NCBI GenBank assembly: GCA_024636345.1
Contig: JAGXHG010000038.1
Coordinates: 1-47,481 of the forward strand
DNA from: Desulfobulbaceae bacterium
GTDB lineage: Bacteria; Desulfobacterota; Desulfobulbia; Desulfobulbales; Desulfocapsaceae
Direction of reading: 5' to 3'
Length of the DNA stretch: 47,481 nt
In this document: positions 1-7,223 of the stretch, piece by piece
Layout: the number at the start of each line of letters is the position of its first letter
Position numbering within the stretch: position 1 is the first letter of the stretch
Notes under the pieces: model-generated
Seen by the model: only the letters and a program-made list of their open reading frames with translations
Told to the model about the DNA's origin: nothing
The model's database searches: none
Program-made: the position numbers and the translations under genes

Positions 1-42
1 CTGGTATCGTTGCTCAATGGTGAGCTGGGTGTAGTGTCTCAT
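1..42 (-). mobile_element. IS30-family transposase, N-terminal end only (cut by window edge)
   Basis: The reverse strand starts with ATG at 42 and reads MRHYTQLTIEQRYQ before leaving the window. This is the typical start of IS30-family DDE transposases, whose first conserved motif is LTxEQRYxI. A good ribosome site (AAGGAG) lies 6-7 nt upstream of the ATG. Only 14 residues are visible, so completeness cannot be judged. The sequence between the start codon and about position 139 would then be the non-coding end of the insertion sequence. It includes a segment at 110-137 (around GTTGCACTTCAATTTTGAAT) that looks like an IS30-type terminal repeat, but this is from memory of the family and unverified. 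Confidence 0.75.
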
Positions 43-304
43 TCGTGCTCCTTTTACTTGGTCGTTGAAGAGGCCAGGATACTACCCCAGTTCACTTCTT
101 TAAAACCTATAAAAGTTGCACTTCAATTTTGAATCCGCGATGGTAAAAGAATGGCGTTCCAAGACCTAAAAACGATTATCCCTTTGATAGGGAGAATTTA
201 AATTCATAAAATTAACTAGGTCCAACCCGAATGGCACTTGCTTAAGCCTGTCTCTCTTTAAAAATACACTCAAATATCTGAAACCACATAGAATTTACTT
301 AATA
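43..304. other. Non-coding stretch: IS30 end and dispersed repeat copy
   Basis: No gene is seen here. Positions 43-139 are the upstream end of the IS30 element. Positions 138-215 are copy A of a dispersed repeat (second copy at 11799-11874). The rest, to about 300, is AT-rich and without recognisable content. Confidence 0.6.
138..215 (+). repeat. Dispersed hairpin repeat, copy A
   Basis: This 78-bp segment matches 11799-11874 in the same orientation at roughly 80% identity. The best block (AAGACCTAAAAACGATTAT, then TTTGATA, then AATTTAAATTCATAAAAT) aligns without gaps. It carries a small hairpin, TCCCT-TTGAT-AGGGA. In copy B the arms have become TTTCT and AAAGA, so at least two base pairs changed on both sides together. 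The repeat begins just where the IS30 element seems to end, which suggests the element inserted into or beside it. Confidence 0.65.
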
Positions 305-401
305 ATGTTAAGTTGGTTGTATCCAAACAGAAGTGTCCCTGGAAATTTGAACAAGCCGTTAAGTGAAAAATCTGCTACAAATAATTCTAACGGGCTAAAT
401 T

Positions 402-503
402 ATGGAGCAGAGAATGGCAAAAGACACGAGACGGAAACATTCATCAGCATTCAAGGCGAAAGTAGTGCTGGCAGCGATGGCCACTGTCAGATGTCCGGCT
501 TGA
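402..503 (+). pseudogene. IS3-family orfA transposase, 5' fragment
   Basis: From the ATG at 402 (or 414) the frame reads MAKDTRRKHSSAFKAKVVLAA and then stops at 501. The TRRKHSSAFKAKV segment is the standard start of IS3-family OrfA proteins (the helix-turn-helix partner of the IS3 transposase). After about residue 25 the similarity ends abruptly and the sequence runs into a repeat also found at 3057. No orfB is present nearby. This is a dead remnant. The longer open frame that starts at 305 overlaps it in a different reading frame and shows no sign of being a gene. Confidence 0.6.
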
Positions 504-628
504 AAATGATCCATGGCCAGGATGCCACCCCGGAAAGCGTAGGCATACATGATTTTGAAAACGATCTGAAAAAGGTCGCCGAGTTGCAGCAATTAGGAGA
601 GGCAATCAGGAATTCTTTTTCTTAGCAA
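481..628 (+). repeat. Dispersed 145-bp repeat, copy 1
   Basis: The stretch from CTGTCAGATGTCCGGCTTG to TTCTTAGCAACAA recurs at 3055-3203 with roughly 85% identity over its first 110 bases. Differences between the two copies fall in all three codon positions on both strands, and copy 2 has in-frame stops. The repeat is therefore probably not protein-coding, although both copies give open frames of about 65 codons on the minus strand. Copy 1 is directly joined to an IS3 orfA fragment. Confidence 0.7.
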
Positions 629-680
629 CAAGTGAACACAGGCATACTGTTCCTGAATCTTCATTAAGCTGCCGCATGAC

Positions 681-1481
681 ATGACTAAAACCACCTTCAA
701 ACCCCTGGATGTCTATAAGATCCTGCCGCAGAGCAATTGTCAGAAATGCCTGCTCCCTTCCTGCCTGGCCTTTGCCGCGTCAATCGTGGCGGGCAGCAAG
801 AAGTTTAAAGACTGCCCGGATCTCGACCAGGAAGCCATGACATCCTTCTCGGCCAAGTATCAGAGCCCGGGTCTCAAGGAGGCAAATCAGGCGGAATTCC
901 TCGACAAACTGCAGAAAAAAATGGCAGTGATTGATCTGGCCGCCGTCGCTCCCCTGATCGGGGCAACCGTCAAGGGCGAGACCATCATCATCCATTCACT
1001 GGGCAAGGATTTCGTCCTGGACCGCCAGGGCAACATGAGTTCGGAATGCCACATCATCCCCTGGGTGCAAGCACCGCTCCTCTCTTACATCACCCACCAG
1101 AGCCATGCCGACATTACCGGCCGCTGGATATCATTTAGGGAAATCAAAGGGGGAATTGAGTGGCAGGGCCTCTTTACCAGCCGCTGTGAAGAACCGCTGC
1201 GCCAGCTGGCCGATGAAAACCCAGACCTGCTGACCGACTTGATTACTCTCTTTATGGGCAAGGCAGTTGACTGGTACGAGGCGGATATTGCCCTGATCCT
1301 GTACCCCTTACCCAAAGTCCCCATACTTATCTGTTATCAGGCCCCGGAGGATGATCTGCAATCCAAGCTCACCATCTTCTTTGATGCCTGCTGCAGCACC
1401 AACCTCCATATCAAATCCATCTACACCCTCTGCTCCGGACTGGTGCAGATGTTTGCCAAGATTTCCGAGCATCATCGCTGA
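681..1481 (+). CDS. Fe-S domain protein with DUF3786
   Basis: This is a soluble protein of 266 residues. Its N-terminus carries a four-cysteine iron-sulphur motif: C20, C23, C28 and C45 (CxxCx4Cx16C) in the segment NCQKCLLPSCLAFA. This is the small [4Fe-4S] domain also found in corrinoid Fe-S proteins and electron-transfer subunits. The remaining 200 residues match what I recall as DUF3786, a family of strict anaerobes and sulphate reducers often encoded near corrinoid or C1 enzymes. The exact role is unknown; electron donation to a partner enzyme is a reasonable guess. No signal peptide or membrane segment is visible. The ribosome site is weak. It stands alone, and no C1-pathway gene is adjacent. 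Confidence 0.8.
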   Translation: MTKTTFKPLDVYKILPQSNCQKCLLPSCLAFAASIVAGSKKFKDCPDLDQEAMTSFSAKYQSPGLKEANQAEFLDKLQKKMAVIDLAAVAPLIGATVKGETIIIHSLGKDFVLDRQGNMSSECHIIPWVQAPLLSYITHQSHADITGRWISFREIKGGIEWQGLFTSRCEEPLRQLADENPDLLTDLITLFMGKAVDWYEADIALILYPLPKVPILICYQAPEDDLQSKLTIFFDACCSTNLHIKSIYTLCSGLVQMFAKISEHHR

Positions 1482-1799
1482 TTGGCAAGCTCATAGCGCC
1501 AGGACTATAGCGACTTGCAGAACCAAGATTATAACCGATAATGAACTTCGGATTCCTTAAGTACAGTGCTCCCAGAATTCCAGAGTTTCTGGTGGGCTGA
1601 GCGCGGTTTTCGACACAGGGCCTACAGATGAAATTCTGGGAGCATTGGCATTACATCTCTTATATTGTGTATTAGTAATTATACAAATCTTATCAAATAG
1701 TATCAGATACTTTCTCATGCAAAAGCACTTTGAACCGGCATCATTCTGGTCTGCCCTTATTTCCCTGCTGAGTCCCAACCTGGGAATCATAAGCTATTT
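1482..1799. other. Intergenic region with a 78-bp inverted-repeat element
   Basis: I see no gene in these 318 bases; the short open frames have no ribosome site or family resemblance. The main feature is the inverted repeat at 1567-1644, listed separately. Confidence 0.55.
1567..1644. repeat. MITE-like element with 15-bp terminal inverted repeats
   Basis: The left arm TGCTCCCAGAATTCC (1567-1581) and the right arm GAAATTCTGGGAGCA (1630-1644) are complementary at 14 of 15 positions and enclose 48 bases. A second small hairpin, CCAGA-GTT-TCTGG, lies just inside the left arm at 1580-1592. The size and form fit a miniature inverted-repeat element or a structured intergenic RNA. No clear target-site duplication is visible. 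It is not a normal terminator, because no T-run follows. Confidence 0.5.
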
Positions 1800-2198
1800 T
1801 CAGCCATGACAACTGCTTGCCGAGGAGTTGTTTGCCCAACGCCAGAGGAAGTCATTGACCTTGCGCAACTGTTCTTCGCTGATTGTATTCCAGGAACCAT
1901 TCTGAGCACACTTAGGATAGCGGCTCGCAAAGACTCTGTTCCAGGCATCCTGGCTTTTCGATTCTGACCAGAGGAAAGGCGCAATTTTATCTTTGCTGTT
2001 GTGGCAACCTTGGCAAGTGGCTTTGAATGCCTTACCTCCTTCGCCCCAGGAGCGACTGTCCCACTCCAGCGGTCCGTCACTGAGTACCCGGCATGTTTGA
2101 GTAGCGGCGTCGTAGCGGCTTACCGGCTTTGCTGCGTTCGCCTGCAAGGAATACGTAAGGATTACAAGGAACGTCAATATGGTAGAGATCTGTTTCAT
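1800..2198 (-). CDS. Periplasmic monohaem cytochrome c
   Basis: This is a 132-residue exported protein. Residues 1-22 form a signal peptide ending ANA-A. One c-type haem site, CQGCH, lies at residues 62-66 inside the segment KAFKATCQGCHNSKDKIAPFLW, so H66 is the proximal ligand. There is no methionine after the haem site, which is unusual for class I cytochromes. The distal ligand may be the C-terminal histidine (SSCHG) or the iron may be five-coordinate. Extra cysteines occur at C36, in YPKC and at the C-terminus. The start is supported by AGGAG 8 nt upstream. It presumably carries electrons in the periplasm; the partner is unknown. Confidence 0.85.
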   Translation of the reverse strand: MKQISTILTFLVILTYSLQANAAKPVSRYDAATQTCRVLSDGPLEWDSRSWGEGGKAFKATCQGCHNSKDKIAPFLWSESKSQDAWNRVFASRYPKCAQNGSWNTISEEQLRKVNDFLWRWANNSSASSCHG

Positions 2199-2215
2199 AT
2201 ATTTTCTCCTGACGG

Positions 2216-2229
2216 TTGATTGATATCAA
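2216..2229. promoter_or_regulatory. Perfect FNR/CRP-type palindrome TTGAT-N4-ATCAA
   Basis: TTGATTGATATCAA matches the FNR consensus exactly and lies 18 bases upstream of the cytochrome start codon. At that distance it would overlap the transcription start or leader rather than sit at -41, so if real it may repress. Chance occurrence cannot be ruled out. Confidence 0.35.
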
Positions 2230-2461
2230 TTTCAATTAAAAATGCAGCCGCAAATACGTCGAGCACGTGCTTATCAAGTTCTACAAGATTCTCTACCATT
2301 GGTAGTTTCTTCTCGAATAAGGATGAAGATATTCACTTACCTTATGATCCACTCCCTTTGCCGAGTCGGCAGTAAAAGCCAAAAAAAAAATCGTCCTTGA
2401 ACAGACAACTGACTTCGCCCCAATTCCGGAGAGCAGGCTGTCGGCACTTATGGGCGTCGGT

Positions 2462-2848
2462 TCACTTCACCAGCAGCATCTTGAAGTTTTCCTTTGCGGT
2501 CAAGGCGTGCGAGAGATTCTTCGGCAGAGATATCTTTTCTCCGGCTGCCACTTCATACTCTTTCCCATCGATGTCAACAATGGCAGTCCCTTCGAGCACC
2601 TGGACAAAGGCATCGATAGGGATTGTATGGGCTTCCAGTTGCTGGCCTTTCTGAAAAGCAAATAATATAATGACGTAATTTTCACCTTTGAAGATCGGCT
2701 TTTTCACAAAGCTCTGGTCGGAATACTGAATAGCCTGAGTCAGGTTGACAACATCTTCTCTGGCAACAGGGTTTTTTTCTCCGGCCAGTACCAATGCCGG
2801 CTTAGCCAGCAGCAATCCTGCAAGGCAGATCATTAATAAACGTCTCAT
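2462..2848 (-). CDS. Periplasmic small cupin-domain protein
   Basis: This protein of about 128 residues has a signal peptide (MRRLLMICLAGLLLAKPALVLA) followed by a single cupin barrel. The core reads GQQLEAHTIPIDAFVQVLEG, then VDIDGKEYEVAAGEKISLPKNLSHAL. The H of EAHTIP and of LSHAL are the likely metal ligands of the two cupin motifs. I place the start at 2848 rather than at the ATG at 2860, because GAGGGG inside the longer version serves as the ribosome site for the second ATG. Such proteins often bind a metal or small ligand; the ligand here is unknown. It is monocistronic. Confidence 0.8.
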   Translation of the reverse strand: MRRLLMICLAGLLLAKPALVLAGEKNPVAREDVVNLTQAIQYSDQSFVKKPIFKGENYVIILFAFQKGQQLEAHTIPIDAFVQVLEGTAIVDIDGKEYEVAAGEKISLPKNLSHALTAKENFKMLLVK

Positions 2849-3054
2849 TTTTCCCCTCATTGTTTTTGAGATATAGATACATCTTTAATGTAAGACAAAC
2901 AGCTTTATTTCTACAACCTGGCCATATACCATGCCTTGACCTAAGTCAAAGAAACAGATATTTTTCAGGTATGGATCAGCCAGAAAAGAATGTGAAAAAG
3001 CTGGGTAAGATTGGAAAACACAGCTGCTATAAGACCACCCAACAATATGATAGC

Positions 3055-3203
3055 CAATGTCAGATGTCTGGCTTGAAAATGGTCCAAGGCCAGAATGCCA
3101 CCACGGAAAGTGCGAGCATAAATGATTTTGAAAACGACCCGAAAAAGGTCGCCGAGTTGCAATAATTGGAAGAATAAATCAGGATTTTTTTCTTAGCAAC
3201 AAA
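3055..3203 (+). repeat. Dispersed 145-bp repeat, copy 2
   Basis: This copy corresponds to 481-628. It keeps the block from TGTCAGATGTCTGGCTTG to GGTCGCCGAGTTGCA and the distal TTTCTTAGCAACAA. Upstream of the shared block it differs from copy 1, although ATGGATCAG at 2970 resembles the ATGGAGCAG start of the IS3 fragment in copy 1, so both could descend from one decayed element. Confidence 0.65.
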
Positions 3204-3246
3204 TGAGAGCAAGCATAAAACAGATTTTTCAGCGTTCTTTATCCGG

Positions 3247-3747
3247 TTATTGATTTGTCAGAACTCGAGTATTTTTCATGATTTTGTAAGCGGCAGTCCC
3301 ACTGGGTTGCGGGGGGATGTTGCGCGCTTCAAGTTGCTTGATTACAAAAGCAAACGCGTCATCTTTTACGGACGCATCCCAACCACCGGGCGAAGAGAGA
3401 ATAAAGCGTTTATTGCTCCCGTGGAGCACCATCGTGCCCTCCACTTCTCCAATCTCAACACTGGATATTTCGTCCCAGCGAATTTTCCATGTGCCCAACG
3501 ATGATTTGTGGATAAGACCATCATTGTCGATGTCGAAACTGCCGGAACCCAGCACCATATAAGCCCCAAAGAGTGAAGAGAAAGCACATCCCACAGCCGG
3601 CAGATAGAGTTTAGACAAGAATGTTACAACCATACCAATAGCACAGAGCACGATCCAACCCCACCCGATGATCCGGTACGAGCGCATTTCAATGTGGTAA
3701 TTTTCCATAATATTTGCTGTGTAATCCGCCAAAAACTTGCTATTCAT
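3247..3747 (-). CDS. Small membrane protein with PH-like domain
   Basis: The protein has 166 residues. Two hydrophobic segments, around residues 25-65 (IIGWGWIVLCAIGMVVTFL and LPAVGCAFSSLFGAYMVLG), form a hairpin in the membrane. The cytoplasmic tail has the alternating strand pattern of bacterial PH domains, with FDIDNDGLIHKSSLGTWKIRWDEIS, then IEVGEVEG-like and FILSSPGG segments. These domains usually mediate membrane-associated interactions. An internal ATG at 3708 (MENYHIE) is an alternative start, as neither has a clear ribosome site. Function is unknown. Confidence 0.65.
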   Translation of the reverse strand: MNSKFLADYTANIMENYHIEMRSYRIIGWGWIVLCAIGMVVTFLSKLYLPAVGCAFSSLFGAYMVLGSGSFDIDNDGLIHKSSLGTWKIRWDEISSVEIGEVEGTMVLHGSNKRFILSSPGGWDASVKDDAFAFVIKQLEARNIPPQPSGTAAYKIMKNTRVLTNQ

Positions 3748-3834
3748 TTATTGTATCAGACTAACTCAAAAAACAGTACAATTGTCAAAGCGGCTCTTTG
3801 AGTCCCCGAGAAAACTTCTTTCTTATCTGTTTTT

Positions 3835-3875
3835 ATTCAGGGATAAGCGCCGGAAAAGCTCCGGTGCTCCTGAAT
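3835..3875. repeat. REP-like compound hairpin
   Basis: The outer arms ATTCAGG (3835-3841) and CCTGAAT (3869-3875) enclose the inner arms AGCGCCGGA (3846-3854) and TCCGGTGCT (3860-3868) around a 5-base loop. Sixteen base pairs can form, counting one G-T. It lies in the 200-bp gap between two minus-strand genes. No T-run follows on either strand, so it is not a classical terminator. It may stabilise the 3' end of the upstream message. Confidence 0.5.
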
Positions 3876-3947
3876 TGTACTTGCGTCATGAAATCAGATC
3901 TTCCCAAGAGGTAGAAGGGAGATATTCCGACAAAATTTTCGGGCTGA

Positions 3948-5678
3948 TTAAAGAACACCGGGTCGGATGTAATAGGAATTTCCAACTGTGACATGGTCGA
4001 ATGGAGGTTCCATTTTCACCCCGAGCATTTCATTTGTGCGCAGTGTTAGCGAAAAAACGCGGGCAATATTATTCTTTTTGTCATTTTCTGTCTGTACGGC
4101 TACAGCCACGGGCAGGCCGTACATAATCGGTTCACTCAGAATATTTTTTTTCTGAATGGACCAGGGGCCAGTAACAACTACGGCCAGCACTGTGTATGGA
4201 TTCTTATCTCTATTCCCCCATTCCGGACTTTTTTTAAACCATTCTTTTGCAGTCTTTGCCAGTTTTTTGGCATTACCTGGGGCATCGGGAGCTTCTTTCG
4301 GCCAGCTCTGTTTGTCAATTTTTTCATCGAATTTTCTCATACCAGCGGCAACGTCCTGATCAATAGTTGCTGCCAAGTTTTGTACCAGGCTGTTATTGCT
4401 GTCAAACTGCTGGGCAAGCTCCAGGTATTCACGAGCTTTTTCGTATTGCTCCAATTGGAAAAAATCATGCGATTTATCAGAGAGACCTGTCATTTCTTTT
4501 GCCTTCCTGGCCAGATCTTCAGCCATAACCGTGCGAGTGTTGCTTATTTTATCCAGACCGGTTGATAGCGCCAGATAGTGATAACTTGCGCTGTAATATT
4601 CACCGACATATCCCATTTCTGAGGCTTTTCTGTCTATATCCTCCTGGGTAGAACCATATTTACCGGCAAACGATGCAACAAGAGTGGAGAGAGCCGCCCG
4701 ATCATTGGCATCAAAGTTGTTCAGCTGGTCGAGAAGTTTTTTAGCCGGAACGAGATCATTATAATAAATTACAGTCCCGGTAGCGGCTCCCAATATAGGA
4801 TTGAGACGATCATATTCTTCTTTCATCTTCTGGACATCCGCCTCAATTTTCTGAGCCTGCTCCTTTGCCCTATCCTGTTGCTGGGCTAATTTTCCTTTGG
4901 CCAGCGTGGCTTTTTCAATCATGACTGCCAGTTGAGATTCAGCCTCATCAAAAGACGAGTGGGAGGAAACACCTTGCTCTGTAGCCGCCTGTCGGGCTTC
5001 GTCAAGCTGTTTCCTTATCGTATCAAGAGAGCTTTCAAGTCTTGATACAAGCTGCTCTTTATCTCCTCTGTAACCAGGATCTTCCAACTGACTGAAGATA
5101 CGCTCAATATTTTTCAATCCTCGTGATGCTTTGTCAAATGGCTGGCGGGCCTGCTGAGGAAGTTTCACAACGGCATCTGCCTGATCCTTTGGTTGTTCTG
5201 GTGATGCACCAGCCGTATTTTCTTGCATCGTAAATTGTTTTGCTGGTCCGTCAACTGCAGTGCTGCTGATACTGTCCGAAGGTTTACTTGATGGCCTTTC
5301 AGGTAAGGCAACATCCGAGCTGGTCGCAGCTGCTGTCAGAGTGCCACCTCCAAGATTTTTTCCGGTTCGCCGTTCAAGATCTTTCACCAGTTTCTGGAAC
5401 TTATTTTCTGCTTGTTTTAACTTGTTATTGTTTGGATCATCCCCTTTGGCCTGAATGATCAGATTCTGAATGTTTTCAATAGATGCTATGGCATTTTCAG
5501 TTTTTCCGGCAAACATATCCTTTTCAGCACTTCTGAGACTGCTGTTGATCTGTTTGATCGTTGTGTCCACGTCAGCTGCCGGCAATGAATGAATTGCCCC
5601 CTGGGTCAGCAGGAGACAACAACTCAGTATTGCGGAGAGGGTATATTTTTTAAATATTGTAGCAATCATCTCAGCCAC
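3948..5678 (-). CDS. Secreted coiled-coil protein of unknown function
   Basis: The protein has 576 residues. An N-terminal signal peptide of about 35 residues (hydrophobic core LSAILSCCLLLTQGAIHSLPAA) is followed by a helical region (residues 40-100, TPR-like), a low-complexity Ser/Pro/Ala linker (110-165), a long coiled coil (about 175-300, rich in Gln, Lys and Glu), another helical region with a TPR-like AREYLELAQQFDSNNSLVQ segment, and a compact C-terminal domain with ILSEPIMYGLPVAVAVQTEND and FSLTLRTNEMLGVKMEPPFDH. I do not recognise the family. It lies 69 nt downstream of another secreted protein gene, and the two are probably one operon. It may be an envelope scaffold protein. Confidence 0.7.
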   Translation of the reverse strand: MAEMIATIFKKYTLSAILSCCLLLTQGAIHSLPAADVDTTIKQINSSLRSAEKDMFAGKTENAIASIENIQNLIIQAKGDDPNNNKLKQAENKFQKLVKDLERRTGKNLGGGTLTAAATSSDVALPERPSSKPSDSISSTAVDGPAKQFTMQENTAGASPEQPKDQADAVVKLPQQARQPFDKASRGLKNIERIFSQLEDPGYRGDKEQLVSRLESSLDTIRKQLDEARQAATEQGVSSHSSFDEAESQLAVMIEKATLAKGKLAQQQDRAKEQAQKIEADVQKMKEEYDRLNPILGAATGTVIYYNDLVPAKKLLDQLNNFDANDRAALSTLVASFAGKYGSTQEDIDRKASEMGYVGEYYSASYHYLALSTGLDKISNTRTVMAEDLARKAKEMTGLSDKSHDFFQLEQYEKAREYLELAQQFDSNNSLVQNLAATIDQDVAAGMRKFDEKIDKQSWPKEAPDAPGNAKKLAKTAKEWFKKSPEWGNRDKNPYTVLAVVVTGPWSIQKKNILSEPIMYGLPVAVAVQTENDKKNNIARVFSLTLRTNEMLGVKMEPPFDHVTVGNSYYIRPGVL

Positions 5679-5747
5679 TCCTTTCTTGTTGATGGAAAAT
5701 TGGTCGTTATTCTGTTCTGGAGGGATGTTCTCCGCTGCTTAGAAAAA

Positions 5748-6992
5748 TCATTTATCAATATTTGCTTCAGGTAGCGTTTTTTTATCTCCTGTATTACTCA
5801 GTTCAAGCTTGCCCCAGTTTCCTGTTATAAGCATGGGCTGATGAAAGGTTACGTGTCGGAAATAATAGCTGCCATCATTATCTTTGGCCGCAGCGGCAGC
5901 TGCTATGTGTCGTGACTTAACAGCGCTATCACCGCCAGCAACCCGGTCAATCCACCAATCCTTGTCAACAATGACCAACCGACGGATATCAGGCCATCCT
6001 CCATTTTTTAGCAATGCTATCATTTCATTCTGCAGTGCCATGTCAATTTTTCCAATTTTTGGCATCTTCTGCTGCTGGCCGCTGCTGTCTTTTATGTCTG
6101 CCAGAAGTTTTGAATAACTACTGTAGTCGTCACCGCTGATGGAGAATTCTCCATCAGCAAAAATCCTGTTATATGCTTTAACTTCAAGGCGAAACTTGTG
6201 CTCACCGGGGGGGAGTTCACTAAGATATTTGGTAAAAAGCTCAGGACCGAATTTATAGCCATTCTTTTCAGGAAAAATAATATCTCTGTCGCTATAATTG
6301 CTCATATGTGATGGATCAGGAGCAACATCAATGACGAAATAATCTTGTGCGATTAAATCGGGTCGCTGGAGACCAACGCTCTTGTAAACTTTCTGTTGCC
6401 CATCAATATAGAGCCAGACAATTATGTAATTACTGTTTTTGTTTAGCTCTTTCCATGGCTTCGAAGCCTTAAGGATACCATAGATATGGTCTCCGGCTGT
6501 GAAGGATGCAACTGGGGTAGACGGATTGTCCGGATTGATCGGGTCCTTTGAGAAAAATGAACCTCCTGAGTTTACAGGGGGTGATGCAGATTTGGTTTTC
6601 ACATACTGGCTTTTACTGTTGTTATCAGCGGTGCTTTGGTTAGATATTTTTTGAGGTTCGCTTTGACCAGTCTTTTCACGTTGTTTATTTTTAGCGGCAC
6701 CTTTATCTCCCTTTGGAAGAATCTTGTCAGCACTTTTTTCTACAGTTTTGATACCACTTTTAACCGCAGAGCCGACATCATCCACCATGGAGCCGAAGTC
6801 AAAGCTGTATCCTGTGGCTGGAACGAGCCATAACAAAGCGATCAGGAGAATGGTGCCGGTTTTTTTTCTCTTGTTGGGAGAATAAAAAGGAGCACGAAAT
6901 GAATTCTGTGCCATTTTGAGACAGGAGAGACGGGCCATTGATTTTTTCACGTAAATCTCCATTTTGTAATGGTGACAAAATGCACCTTTCAT
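5748..6992 (-). CDS. Secreted protein of unknown function
   Basis: The protein has up to 414 residues. A hydrophobic export segment (TGTILLIALLWLVPATGYS) lies around residues 45-63 of the longest version, so the true start is probably one of the internal ATGs, at 6938 or 6914 (MAQNSFRAPFYSPNKRKK). That gives a normal signal peptide with a Lys/Arg-rich front. A Lys/Ser/Gln-rich disordered linker (about 85-155) follows, then a globular part with SYIIVWLYIDGQQKVYKS-like strands and GEHKFRLEVKAYN, which suggests beta-sandwich folding. The C-terminal part contains WWIDRVAGGDSAVKSRHIAAAAAAK. The family is not recognised. It probably shares a transcript with the coiled-coil protein downstream. Confidence 0.65.
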   Translation of the reverse strand: MKGAFCHHYKMEIYVKKSMARLSCLKMAQNSFRAPFYSPNKRKKTGTILLIALLWLVPATGYSFDFGSMVDDVGSAVKSGIKTVEKSADKILPKGDKGAAKNKQREKTGQSEPQKISNQSTADNNSKSQYVKTKSASPPVNSGGSFFSKDPINPDNPSTPVASFTAGDHIYGILKASKPWKELNKNSNYIIVWLYIDGQQKVYKSVGLQRPDLIAQDYFVIDVAPDPSHMSNYSDRDIIFPEKNGYKFGPELFTKYLSELPPGEHKFRLEVKAYNRIFADGEFSISGDDYSSYSKLLADIKDSSGQQQKMPKIGKIDMALQNEMIALLKNGGWPDIRRLVIVDKDWWIDRVAGGDSAVKSRHIAAAAAAKDNDGSYYFRHVTFHQPMLITGNWGKLELSNTGDKKTLPEANIDK

Positions 6993-7105
6993 AGAAACCT
7001 GTCGGACTTACCACAGAATTTCGACAGACTTTACTGTGCAGACGATAACGTAACACACTGTCTTAAGGTAAAAAACTTAAATTCTATTTATTTTTATACC
7101 ATTTC

Positions 7106-7135
7106 TCCCATGCAATTCAATTAAATTGCATGGGA
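7106..7135. repeat. Perfect 12-bp inverted repeat between genes
   Basis: The arms TCCCATGCAATT (7106-7117) and AATTGCATGGGA (7124-7135) are perfect, with loop CAATTA. With one mismatch the stem extends through TTT/AAA on the outside. On either strand the T-run precedes the hairpin rather than following it, so it does not fit a Rho-independent terminator. It lies downstream of the hybrid kinase and about 115 nt upstream of the next gene, where an operator is possible. Confidence 0.5.
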
Positions 7136-7223
7136 AAAAGATCAAATCAACTTTTTCAAAGATAAGAACGAGCTTACACCCAGTTCTTCATTCTGAAACA
7201 GCTGTTAAATTCCGTCCCCATTG

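Noticed and set aside
395..592. Minus-strand frames of 65 codons in both 145-bp repeat copies (395-592 and 2965-3162)
   Set aside because: The two frames agree only inside the repeat and diverge completely outside it, and neither has a ribosome site. A shared small gene is unlikely.
305..625. Open frame of 106 codons over the IS3 fragment and repeat copy 1
   Set aside because: Its frame differs from that of the IS3 OrfA similarity, no ribosome site is present, and the related copy at 3055 has stops in the same frame.
2860..3165. Open frame of 101 codons over repeat copy 2
   Set aside because: It is a chance frame through the dispersed repeat; substitutions between the copies do not favour third codon positions.
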